Origin: Candidatus Zixiibacteriota bacterium | GTDB taxonomy: Bacteria; Zixibacteria; MSB-5A5; CAIYYT01 | NCBI GenBank assembly: GCA_963205155.1 | Contig: CAUJJY010000374.1 | Span: 1-15,466 of the forward strand | DNA: 15,466 nt | Direction: 5' to 3' | Part shown: piece after piece, positions 1 to 6,609 of the stretch | Layout of the letters: every line of letters starts with the position of its first letter | Position numbering within the stretch: position 1 is the first letter of the stretch | The notes under the pieces: generated by a model | Told to the model about the DNA's origin: nothing | What the model saw: the letters and a program-made list of their open reading frames with translations, nothing else | Database searches by the model: none | Made by a program: the position numbers and the translations under genes

Positions 1-1
1 C

Positions 2-334
2 GGTCGTCTCAAAACCCCGGCCGAATTGAACTTCAGTTTAACGTCCATCCAGGACGGAAGCGGCCGCTGGATCAACGTTGGCACCAACACGATTCTTGAG
101 AAGAAAGCTTCACACACGAATAGAGAAGTCGCCATGATCGGTGGCGGCGCAATCGTGGGCGGCATCATCGGCAAGATCATTGATAGAGATGGCAGTACCG
201 AAATCGGCGCTGCTGCCGGTGCCGCAGCCGGCGCTGGCATGTCCGCTGCGACAGGCAAGCAGGACATCTTCCACGGTGTAGGTACGGAAGTGACTTTCTA
301 TTCAAGTCAGTCGAACCAAATCGCTCTTAGATAG
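2..334 (+). CDS. Glycine-zipper envelope protein, C-terminal part (5' end outside window)
   Basis: The reading frame is open from the first bases of the window to TAG at 332-334, so this is the 3' end of a longer gene. A TTG at 26 is only an internal leucine codon. The start of the visible part (GRLKTPAELNFSLTSI) resembles the middle of a known type of bacterial secreted protein, in which an 'additive/modifier-like' beta domain precedes a glycine zipper. Next come a short charged stretch and a Gly/Ala-rich segment (roughly visible residues 46-83, with GGGAIVGGIIGKI and GAAAGAAAGAGM) that could form a membrane-inserting glycine zipper. The tail (GVGTEVTFYSSQ) matches the usual end of such proteins. 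The function is not known; an envelope location is inferred from family resemblance. The next gene begins 68 bases downstream with its own ribosome binding site. Confidence 0.75.
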   Translation, partial: GRLKTPAELNFSLTSIQDGSGRWINVGTNTILEKKASHTNREVAMIGGGAIVGGIIGKIIDRDGSTEIGAAAGAAAGAGMSAATGKQDIFHGVGTEVTFYSSQSNQIALR

Positions 335-402
335 CATGAGCGCGTGTTCGTAACCAGTCTTCTTTCGAAGAGGACGTCACTTATTAGTAAAGGAATGCAA
401 GA

Positions 403-888
403 ATGAAAAGAATCATCATAGTATCGCTGATACTCGGTTTGATGTTAAGCGTGAATGCTCTGGGCAACCGACGTCCGGTCGGCGTGCACGGCATCGGACC
501 AAGAATTGGACTCACGATCAATCCCGATCAATTCCATGTCGGATTCCATATTGATCTTGGCGATCTGTCGAACAACCTCATGATGCAGCCGAATCTTGAA
601 ATCGGTTTCGGCGAGAATGTCACCACAGTCGCTCCGACCTTCGAGCTTGACTACCGCTTCCGCGACGACTGGGGAGTCTGGACGCCATACCTTGGCGGCG
701 GTGTTGGACCGGTTTTTTACTCCTCAAAGCATGGTCATAGTAACTCCGAGCTTGGAGTGTACTTGCAGTTCGGTATTGGAAAGGGACGCTCTGCCAGTCA
801 ATCCGGACACTTCTTTGTTGAAGGTAAACTTGGTTTGGCCGACGCTCCCGATTTCAAGGCGACTGTCGGCTGGACTTTTGGAAAGTAG
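403..888 (+). CDS. Small outer-membrane beta-barrel protein, putative
   Basis: 161 residues. The N terminus has two basic residues followed by a hydrophobic stretch (MKRIIIVSLILGLMLSVNALG), a good Sec signal peptide with likely cleavage after about residue 21. The mature part alternates polar and hydrophobic residues with many Gly and aromatic residues and short turns (for example FELDYRF, WTPYLGGGVGPVFY, VYLQFGIGKG, FFVEGKLGLA). It ends in a strand-like TVGWTF near the C terminus, as expected for an eight-stranded outer-membrane barrel. A purine-rich AAAGGA at 389-394 sits a normal distance before the ATG and supports this start. No catalytic motif is visible. The exact family is not recognised; a soluble secreted beta protein cannot be excluded. 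Confidence 0.72.
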   Translation: MKRIIIVSLILGLMLSVNALGNRRPVGVHGIGPRIGLTINPDQFHVGFHIDLGDLSNNLMMQPNLEIGFGENVTTVAPTFELDYRFRDDWGVWTPYLGGGVGPVFYSSKHGHSNSELGVYLQFGIGKGRSASQSGHFFVEGKLGLADAPDFKATVGWTFGK

Positions 889-932
889 ACTGTGACCGAA
901 GCCCCAACGGAAGTTAAGCTCCACAAGAACCA

Positions 933-959
933 CTGTGCCGCTCAAAGCGTGCGGCACAG
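933..959. other. Perfect 9-bp inverted repeat (hairpin) downstream of the barrel gene
   Basis: CTGTGCCGC at 933-941 and its exact reverse complement GCGGCACAG at 951-959 flank a 9-base loop. It lies in the 188-base gap between the barrel gene and the BON gene. No run of T follows on either strand, so it does not look like a classical intrinsic terminator. It may be an mRNA-stabilising or attenuating hairpin. The rest of the gap shows no convincing gene. Confidence 0.5.
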
Positions 960-1076
960 CGCGGAGCGGAGAGTACGCAAGGTCGCTACTCGAGTTCTGT
1001 TTCGGTGGCAAGTGTCACATGGAGAAAGAATTCAGCAGAGGCTGAATCAAACACTTAATAGTCAGGCAAAGTCCAG

Positions 1077-1865
1077 ATGAAATCCAAGACATTGATTATT
1101 TCGGCAGTAGTCGTGGCGGCCGCGGTTTTGCTGCTTAGCTACCTGCCGGCAGGGGCTTCCAAGATTGATAATCGCATCGAAAATAGTGCGAAGCAATCTT
1201 ACATCTTCAAGACCTATCTCAAAGGCGATGACATCAAGATAGAATCTAAAGATGGCATCGTCACCCTGACGGGCACAGTAGTCCAGGAATCCCACAAGTC
1301 GATGGCTGTCGAGACGGTCACCAATCTGCCCGGTGTGAAGAGCGTCAACAATCAAATCAGCGTCACGGGTACACCGGCCGAAGCTAGTTCGGACATGTGG
1401 ATTGCTGAAAGAGTCAGGGGAACACTGCTGTTTCACCGCAGTGTGAGTTACATCAACACGGATGTATCAGTGGTTGATGGCAACGTGACCCTTAAGGGCA
1501 AGGCTTCGAGCGAAGCACAGAAGCAACTAACGCGTGAATACGCTGAAGATATTTCCGGCGTCAAGTCCGTCGACAATCAATTGGTTGTGACCAATGCCCC
1601 GGAGACTTCTCCGAGAACGACCGGTGAGAAGATTGATGATGCTTCCATCACGACACAAGTCCGGATGTCGCTATTGTTTCATCACGGGACCGATGTCTTC
1701 GATACAAAAGTCTCGACACATAAGGGCGTTGTCACACTCGGTGGCACAGCCAAGAACCAGGCCGAAATCGATCTCGCCAGCAAGCGAGTCAATGACATCA
1801 ATGGCGTCACGAAGGTGATTAACAATATGAGTATCGAGGCGCCGACGTCGTCCTCGACCAACTAA
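1077..1865 (+). CDS. Periplasmic protein with three BON domains (OsmY-like)
   Basis: 262 residues. A hydrophobic N-terminal segment (about residues 5-27, ending LPAGAS) is a signal peptide or membrane anchor. Three tandem BON domains follow, at about residues 29-97, 105-173 and 186-254. Each has the family pattern of an amphipathic helix, a strand with G-x-V-T-L-x-G (IVTLTGTV, NVTLKGKA, VVTLGGTA), a second helix, and a closing V-x-x-V-x-N (VKSVNNQ, VKSVDNQ, VTKVINN). BON domains are known from OsmY and related proteins and are thought to bind phospholipid or protein surfaces, often under osmotic or envelope stress. The shared pattern suggests internal duplication. The ATG at 1077 has only a weak upstream purine stretch. 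A stress role is inferred from family and neighbours. Confidence 0.88.
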   Translation: MKSKTLIISAVVVAAAVLLLSYLPAGASKIDNRIENSAKQSYIFKTYLKGDDIKIESKDGIVTLTGTVVQESHKSMAVETVTNLPGVKSVNNQISVTGTPAEASSDMWIAERVRGTLLFHRSVSYINTDVSVVDGNVTLKGKASSEAQKQLTREYAEDISGVKSVDNQLVVTNAPETSPRTTGEKIDDASITTQVRMSLLFHHGTDVFDTKVSTHKGVVTLGGTAKNQAEIDLASKRVNDINGVTKVINNMSIEAPTSSSTN

Positions 1866-1871
1866 GGTATC

Positions 1872-1918
1872 GGATCACTGCCGGTTGATGCACGGATGCA
1901 GCGGCCGGCGGTGAATCC
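1872..1918. other. Long imperfect hairpin between the BON gene and the first DUF5670 gene
   Basis: GGATCACTGCCGG (1872-1884) can pair with CCGGCGGTG (1905-1913) plus ATCC (1915-1918), leaving one bulged A and one G-T wobble. The 20-base loop itself contains TGCA-CGGA-TGCA, a small inner palindrome. It fills most of the 76-base gap after the BON stop codon. No T-run follows, so simple intrinsic termination is unlikely; attenuation, mRNA processing or partial readthrough control is possible. Confidence 0.45.
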
Positions 1919-1941
1919 TCCATAAGTGGAAGGAGAATCTT

Positions 1942-2145
1942 ATGCTGTGGACAATGGGCGTACTGCTCCTGATTGCTTGGGCACTGGGGCTGGTTGCCGG
2001 TGTGACGCTAAGTGGATTCATTCACGTTTTGTTGCTGGTGGCAGTGATGGCTGTGGCGTTCGAGCTTATTGCCGGCCGCAAGTCAACCAAGGAGAGACAC
2101 ACTACGGTTGGGGACTACCAAGATTTCCCGAACGATGTCGGCTGA
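1942..2145 (+). CDS. Small membrane protein, DUF5670 / lmo0937 family (first copy)
   Basis: 67 residues. The start MLWTMGVLLLIAWALGLVAG, followed by the TLSGFIHVLL segment, matches the small lmo0937/DUF5670 membrane family: two hydrophobic helices (about 3-20 and 25-43) separated by a conserved G-x-x-x-x-GFIH turn, then a basic G-R-K end of the second helix. GGAAGGAG at 1928-1935 is a strong ribosome binding site for the ATG at 1942. Compared with its 49-residue neighbour copy at 2200, it has an extra polar tail of about 20 residues (KSTKERHTTVGDYQDFPNDVG) of unknown role. The family has no established biochemical function; members often sit near stress and envelope genes, as here. Confidence 0.82.
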   Translation: MLWTMGVLLLIAWALGLVAGVTLSGFIHVLLLVAVMAVAFELIAGRKSTKERHTTVGDYQDFPNDVG

Positions 2146-2199
2146 TAAAGAGACACTTCAGTCGACGGGCTATTTAACACAAACCGAGAGGAGCATCCG

Positions 2200-2349
2200 A
2201 TGCTTTGGACAGTAGCTGTAATTCTGCTGATCCTGTGGGGACTGGGCCTGGTGACAGGCTACACGATGAGCGGATTCATCCACATTTTGATCGTCATTGC
2301 CATCGTGGCGGTGTTGGTCAGGCTGATTTCCGGCCGACGAGTTCTTTGA
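2200..2349 (+). CDS. Small membrane protein, DUF5670 / lmo0937 family (second copy, 49 aa)
   Basis: A 49-residue gene starting MLWTVAVILLILWGLGLVTG and ending ISGRRVL, with TGA at 2347-2349. It has two hydrophobic helices (about 4-20 and 27-44) joined by the turn YTMSGFIH. It is clearly paralogous to the preceding protein: both open MLWT, share LGLV-x-G and SGFIH, and carry a G-R basic end to the second helix. This copy has the typical short length of the family. GAGAGGAG at 2186-2193 is a strong ribosome binding site. It lies 54 bases after the first copy and 28 bases before the next gene, so the three are probably co-transcribed. Function unknown. Confidence 0.85.
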   Translation: MLWTVAVILLILWGLGLVTGYTMSGFIHILIVIAIVAVLVRLISGRRVL

Positions 2350-2377
2350 CACAGGGAGTGTCAGGAGAGGAGTAATC

Positions 2378-2641
2378 ATGAAGATCATGACATTGATCGG
2401 GCTCATCCTGATTGTGCTTGGCGTGGTCGGGCTCATTTTGGGAGGCATAACCTATGCGTCCACAGAGAACGTCGTGGAGGTAGGAACGGTCCATCTCGAG
2501 GTCGATCAGAAGGAAGAGGTTCCCTTGTCACCGATTTTTGGAGCCGGTGCGGTGGCTGTTGGCGTCATTCTTCTATTCGTTGGACGTCGAAGGAAATCTC
2601 TTATTTCCGGGTGTTGGGGTTCCTTCGCGTCAGACATTTAG
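2378..2641 (+). CDS. Two-helix small membrane protein of unknown function
   Basis: 87 residues. The first helix is at about 4-24 (LIGLILIVLGVVGLILGGIT) and the second at about 53-69 (IFGAGAVAVGVILLFVG), ending in a basic RRRK stop-transfer patch. Between them lies a short polar loop (about 28-50, STENVVEVGTVHLEVDQKEEVPL). This pattern, with a polar 'VVEVG..' loop and a Pro before the second helix, occurs in short conserved proteins of unknown function in many bacteria. The last 14 residues (SLISGCWGSFASDI) extend beyond the usual basic end and may be a recent read-on. AGGAGAGGAG at 2363-2372 supports the ATG at 2378. It is the last gene of the small-membrane-protein group. Confidence 0.75.
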   Translation: MKIMTLIGLILIVLGVVGLILGGITYASTENVVEVGTVHLEVDQKEEVPLSPIFGAGAVAVGVILLFVGRRRKSLISGCWGSFASDI

Positions 2642-2863
2642 ACAGTGGTTCCGAGAGGCACTGTACCTGGGCATACGCGATTGTTGAGCAACAATCAAGA
2701 ATTGCGGCGCCTCGACAGGGCCCACGAAGACCGATTAGACAATTTGACTGATAAGGCTTCGGGCAGTAGGACCAGATCGATCCAACTTCACCTTGACAAG
2801 GATTGATTCAGGTCTTTTGCCGGCAAATTGCCACTTTGCAGACATACTTCGTCTACAACGAAT
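2642..2863. other. Convergent intergenic region without a recognisable gene
   Basis: Plus- and minus-strand genes converge here and no supported gene is visible. Three small palindromes stand out: GATTGTTG-AG-CAACAATC at 2679-2696, CCTTG-A-CAAGG at 2791-2801, and TTTGCCGGCAAA at 2816-2827. None is followed by a T-run on either strand, so I see no convincing intrinsic terminator for either operon. Termination may be Rho-dependent, or the hairpins may protect mRNA 3' ends. Confidence 0.5.
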
Positions 2864-3649
2864 CTACTTGGAAGACTTATGCCCTGCGCTCGCTTCGATT
2901 CGACCAAGCAGCCGCAACAACCCATCGAGGATGGTGAGTGGATGCGGCGGACAGCCAGGGATATAGAGGTCGACCGGCAGAACACTGTCGGCACCATTGT
3001 GCGCTTCGGGATGATCGATGTATGGACCGCCGGAAATGGCGCAGGCACCAACGGCAATGACAATCTTTGGTGTCGGTGTCGCGTCGTAAGTCTTCTGTAA
3101 AGCGAGCAACATGTTTTGCGTTACGGGTCCGGTGATCAGAAGACCATCGGCATGACGAGGTGAGGCGACAACCTGGATGCCGAATCTTCCGAGATCGAAT
3201 ACGACCGTGCTTAGGACATTCACTTCTACCTCGCAGCCGGCACAACCGCCGGCACTGACCTGCCTTAGTTTGAGCGAACGTCCGAAGAGGCGGCGAATCT
3301 TTTCGTCGAGGGCGTCCGCGAGCCGCAATTCGTGTTCATTCAGGATGAGGTCTTCGCGATTGCGGGTGGCGAGACGGAATTCCGGCGTAAAGGTAATCGC
3401 CTTTTCCGGGCAGGCCTGGACGCAATCAGAGCAGAAGATGCAACGGCCCAGATCCAGTTGCAGTCCTTTGGCATCAAACGAAATAGCGTCGGTCGGGCAC
3501 ACTTCGGCGCATTCGCGGCATCCTGACGGGCATTTTGATTGGTCAATAACCGGCAGCCCGCGAAATCTATCGGGGAGTGTCGGCTGACCGCTGGGAAATG
3601 AAATCGTGCGGTGGCCTTGTCTCCAGCGTGATAATAAGATTCCAAACAT
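2864..3649 (-). CDS. hyfI: Hydrogenase-4-like small subunit fused to a ferredoxin domain (HyfH + HyfI / NuoI + NuoB)
   Basis: 261 residues; the electron-transfer arm of the complex, on the cytoplasmic side. Residues about 36-88 form a dicluster ferredoxin with two [4Fe-4S] motifs: C40-x3-C44-x2-C47-x3-C51-P, where one extra residue lies between the first two Cys, and C70-x2-C73-x2-C76-x3-C80-P. From about 125 on it is NuoB/HyfI-like, with the proximal cluster ligands C136-x2-C139 (GGCAGCEVE), C203 (VGAC) and C233 (PGCPPHP). In E. coli Hyf these are two proteins (HyfH and HyfI); here they are one chain, ferredoxin first. The ATG follows GAGGTAA by 5 bases, and the upstream large-subunit gene stops within that ribosome binding site region (9-base gap). 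It is the last gene of the operon. All cluster ligands are intact, so electron transfer is expected. The symbol is by homology only. Confidence 0.88.
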   Translation of the reverse strand: MFGILLSRWRQGHRTISFPSGQPTLPDRFRGLPVIDQSKCPSGCRECAEVCPTDAISFDAKGLQLDLGRCIFCSDCVQACPEKAITFTPEFRLATRNREDLILNEHELRLADALDEKIRRLFGRSLKLRQVSAGGCAGCEVEVNVLSTVVFDLGRFGIQVVASPRHADGLLITGPVTQNMLLALQKTYDATPTPKIVIAVGACAISGGPYIDHPEAHNGADSVLPVDLYIPGCPPHPLTILDGLLRLLGRIEASAGHKSSK

Positions 3650-3658
3650 ATCGTTACC

Positions 3659-5176
3659 TCAAAGGTCGTGTCCGCAGTAAGACAAGTTGAAGCTCTTGTT
3701 GCACAGCGGAAAATCCGAGATTTGCTGATTGCGCATTGCCAGAGCCAATCCCATCCAATTGTAGAAAGACGGATCGACAACTTTGTATCTGGCGATGTGG
3801 CCGCGTGGATCGGTCATGGCCACGTGGCAGATCTGTCCGCGCCAGCCTTCCACCAGCGAAACTACAATCTTTTCGCCGGCCAATTCACCCAGCGTTGTCT
3901 TGATCGTTCCGCCCACAAGAGCCTGCAGTTGTTCGCGCACGAAGTCCGCCGAGCGCTGGATTTCCAGCCAGCGCACATAAGCCCGCGCAAAGACATCACC
4001 CGTGACGGCGGTTGAAACGGGAATGTGCGACATGCGAAAAATGCCGGCGGGAAAATCATTGCGAACGTCACACTCGAGTCCGCAAGCGCGCGCAGCCGGG
4101 CCGACAATACCGAGCTGCTCGCAAGTCTCAAGCGACAGTTTGCCGGTCTCTTCAAAGCGGCTCATGGTCGATGATGAATTCCAGAGCAAATCGACGGCAT
4201 TGGTGACATCGCGCATCGTGGTCTCCAACCGATTCAACAATTCTTTGGCACGTGATTCATCCAAATCATAGACAATACCTCCAGGTCGGACCAGCGCGCG
4301 ACCCAGTCGGCTGCCGCACAGCAGAGCGGTCATGTTAAGGAAATCGCCGCGCAATCGACCGCAGTAGGAAGCAGTCGGGAGAAAGCCGACGTCGCCGGAC
4401 AGCGCTCCGAGATCGCCGGTGTGATTTGCCAGCCGCTCCAGTTCGAGCGCCACACCGCGCAGTACCTGCGCACGGGCAGGGACCTTGCATCCGGCCAAAG
4501 CTTCGATGGATTGACAATACGCGGTTGTGTGCCCAACCGTGGCGTCACCGGAGAGCGTTTCCATATAGTGAATCGTCCGTTTGTTGGGACCGCCCATGAG
4601 TTTCGATTCAACACCGCGATGCTGATAGCCAAGCGAGATTTCCAAATGGAAGACCTGTTCGCCGTGGCATTGAAACCGAAAATGACCTGGCTCGATCACC
4701 CCGGCATGGACCGGGCCGACTGCGACTTCGTGAACTTCCTCACCTTCGACTCGATAGAAGTCGGTGACGCCGATGAGTGGTCGCTTGCTTGTGCCATGAT
4801 TCGAACGATGCGATTTGACAAAACGGACCGGCTTGAGCCAAGGATGTCCTTCGGGAAGCAGTTCATATTGTTCGGCAATTTCGCGCTCAAACAGGTGGAC
4901 CTGAGGGCAGTCGATGGTCAGAGACGGGTAAGCGTTTTCGGATATGGTCGACTTTGCTACGTGAATTTGGCCGGACTCACGATCAGCCAGGACGGCGAAG
5001 ATTTCCACGCAATCTTTTCCGTCCGGCACATGGCCGAACATGGCGGCAACGTGAGCGCCGGATGCGACGCTGTTAAGGATGACGCTGCGGAACTGCTGCC
5101 AATCAAGAGTCGGTACCTCTTGAACGGGGCGTGCCCCGCCATTGTGCAGGGTTAACATCCGGAGAGTTTCACTCAT
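3659..5176 (-). CDS. hyfG: HyfG/NuoCD-like large subunit lacking the Ni-Fe ligands (Ehr-type)
   Basis: 505 residues. Residues about 20-135 are NuoC-like (30-kDa type; PQVHLFEREIAEQYELLPEGHP region). From about 150 it is NuoD/hydrogenase large-subunit-like (GPVHAGVIEPGHFRF at 154-168, GYQHRGVE at 183-190). In true group 4 hydrogenases the first Ni-Fe motif reads E-R-x-C-G-I-C-x-x-x-H; here it is E206-T-L-S-G-D-A-T-V-G-H216, so both Cys are lost (S209, A212). The C-terminal D-P-C-x-x-C is here N497-L-S-Y-C-G502, so those two are lost as well. The protein ends 3 residues later, with no maturation peptide. This fits the energy-converting hydrogenase-related (Ehr) family rather than a hydrogenase. 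The substrate is unknown; quinone or another carrier is possible. It overlaps hyfF by 4 bases (ATGA). Confidence 0.9.
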   Translation of the reverse strand: MSETLRMLTLHNGGARPVQEVPTLDWQQFRSVILNSVASGAHVAAMFGHVPDGKDCVEIFAVLADRESGQIHVAKSTISENAYPSLTIDCPQVHLFEREIAEQYELLPEGHPWLKPVRFVKSHRSNHGTSKRPLIGVTDFYRVEGEEVHEVAVGPVHAGVIEPGHFRFQCHGEQVFHLEISLGYQHRGVESKLMGGPNKRTIHYMETLSGDATVGHTTAYCQSIEALAGCKVPARAQVLRGVALELERLANHTGDLGALSGDVGFLPTASYCGRLRGDFLNMTALLCGSRLGRALVRPGGIVYDLDESRAKELLNRLETTMRDVTNAVDLLWNSSSTMSRFEETGKLSLETCEQLGIVGPAARACGLECDVRNDFPAGIFRMSHIPVSTAVTGDVFARAYVRWLEIQRSADFVREQLQALVGGTIKTTLGELAGEKIVVSLVEGWRGQICHVAMTDPRGHIARYKVVDPSFYNWMGLALAMRNQQISDFPLCNKSFNLSYCGHDL

Positions 5177-6606
5177 ACGCCATTCTCCACGAAAAGTGCG
5201 GCGTTTTTGAGAAGCGACTCGAGTTGGGGTGGAATGTAGAGCCCAAGCAACAGCGACATTCCTAAGAACAACAAGATAGGAATTACGAAGCGCGGGGACT
5301 CCCGAAAGTCGGTCGCCGTCGCCGGCGTCGAGGGTGTGCCTTGAGTAACGCGCAAAACAGTCGAGCCCATGCCAACGAAAACAATCGCCAGCAGTAGAAG
5401 AAACAGAGCTGCGACGACAAACTTGCCCGAGCCAATGGCGCCGTTCAAGATGGTGAATTCGCTGATGAACGGTCCAAACGGCGGCGAGCCGGTGATGGCA
5501 AGAAATCCCGCCAGAAAGAGTGCACCGGACATCGGCACGCGGCGAATGGCGCCTCTCACGTCGTCAGTGAGTTTACTGCCGAAGGCGCGGTGAATGTTTC
5601 CCGCTGAAAGGAACAAGACGCCTTTGGTCAGTCCGTTGGTTAACAGATGCAGCAGCGCACCATACGTTGCCAACCCGCCGACGCCGATTCCGAGTACCAG
5701 GATTCCCATGTGTTCAACACTCGAGTAAGCGAGCATGCGTTTGAAATCGCGCTGGCGGATCATGAACACTGCGGCGACGACCATCGATAGGATTCCTGAG
5801 AAGATGAAAATTTCACGCGCGAAAGCGGCCTCACCGGAAGCAACGCAGAGACTATAGAAACGCAAGATCGCGAGAAAGGCGCAACTTGTTACACCGCCGG
5901 CGAGCAAGGCTCCGACGAGTCCGGGCGCTTCGCCGTAGGCATCCGGCTTCCAAGTGTGCATTGGCGCCAATCCCATTTTTGTTCCGTAACCCACGAGCAG
6001 CAGTACGAAAGCGGCATGGAGCCAGGGTTTGGAAAGATGGGGCGCAAGTTTGATCAAGTCGTCAAATTGCAGCGTCGATTCGAGACCTTCATAAAGAGAA
6101 GCATAGGCAAGGAAGAATGATCCCAGCAATGCCAACGCGATACCGACGGAGCCAATGAGGAGGTATTTCCATGTGGCTTCCAGCGAACGCGTGCTGCTGT
6201 TGAAGAGGAGCAGAGGGGCTGATGCCAATGTTGTGGCTTCCATCGCGACCCACATCAAGCCGAGATGATGAGACAGCGTCATCAAAGTCATCATGCCCAG
6301 CATGGACAAAAGACAAGCACAGAACAGTCGAGTCGGGCGCTCCGCTCGCAGTGACAGATATCCGGGCACATACAGCGAACAGATGAAAAACAAAACGCTG
6401 ATGAACAAGAGCACCAGTTTGCCAAGCGGGTCGAGCAAAAGCCAGCCTTGAAAGCCCGACACGTTCTCGCTGGAGATCGCAAAGACGACGAGGACAACCT
6501 GAATCAGACCTCCGAACGGCACCAGCCAGGGACGCAGGCGTCCGGATGGTATCAACACCGCGGCGACGGCAAGCAGCAAGGGAATGAGAACTAAGAGCCA
6601 GACCAT
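5173..6606 (-). CDS. hyfF: HyfF-like antiporter-type membrane subunit
   Basis: 477 residues, almost wholly hydrophobic, in the NuoN/MrpD/HyfF proton-translocating family, which normally has 14 helices. Charged residues on the ion path are in place: E123 (WVAMEATTLASAP), K147 (ATWKYLLIGS), K210 (GYGTKMGLAPMHTWK), H217 and K220, and later a conserved SSVEHMGIL turn (about 304-312). The 'TKMGLAPMHTWKPDAYGEAP' stretch (about 209-228) is the hallmark of HyfF-type subunits rather than NuoL. It would sit in the membrane arm beside HyfE and move protons or Na+ while electrons pass through the soluble arm. It starts 3 bases after the hyfE stop and overlaps the large-subunit gene by 4 bases. Whether the ion is H+ or Na+ cannot be read from the sequence. 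Confidence 0.9.
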   Translation of the reverse strand: MVWLLVLIPLLLAVAAVLIPSGRLRPWLVPFGGLIQVVLVVFAISSENVSGFQGWLLLDPLGKLVLLFISVLFFICSLYVPGYLSLRAERPTRLFCACLLSMLGMMTLMTLSHHLGLMWVAMEATTLASAPLLLFNSSTRSLEATWKYLLIGSVGIALALLGSFFLAYASLYEGLESTLQFDDLIKLAPHLSKPWLHAAFVLLLVGYGTKMGLAPMHTWKPDAYGEAPGLVGALLAGGVTSCAFLAILRFYSLCVASGEAAFAREIFIFSGILSMVVAAVFMIRQRDFKRMLAYSSVEHMGILVLGIGVGGLATYGALLHLLTNGLTKGVLFLSAGNIHRAFGSKLTDDVRGAIRRVPMSGALFLAGFLAITGSPPFGPFISEFTILNGAIGSGKFVVAALFLLLLAIVFVGMGSTVLRVTQGTPSTPATATDFRESPRFVIPILLFLGMSLLLGLYIPPQLESLLKNAALFVENGV

Positions 6607-6609
6607 GAT

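Noticed and set aside
892..1080. 62-residue GTG-started frame bridging the barrel gene and the BON gene, overlapping the BON start as ATGA
   Set aside because: The overlap is suggestive, but the product is Arg-rich, low in hydrophobic structure, resembles no family I know, and spans the 933-959 hairpin. It may be chance; conservation in relatives would change this.
1926..2177. 83-residue plus-strand frame overlapping the first DUF5670 gene
   Set aside because: It lies in another frame of a clearly recognisable membrane protein with a strong ribosome binding site, and its product is Cys/Gly-rich without pattern.
2816..2827. TTTGCCGGCAAA palindrome as an intrinsic terminator of the leftward operon
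   Set aside because: It has no loop and no T-run after it on the minus strand.
4421..5155. 244-residue open frame on the plus strand
   Set aside because: It is antisense to the well-conserved large subunit gene and has no family resemblance; a shadow of biased codon use.
3659..5176. Reading the large subunit as a true [NiFe] hydrogenase or as NuoCD of respiratory complex I
   Set aside because: All four Ni-Fe cysteines are absent, and the GPVHAGVIEPGHF motif plus HyfB/C/E/F neighbours fit the hydrogenase-4-like group rather than a nuo operon.
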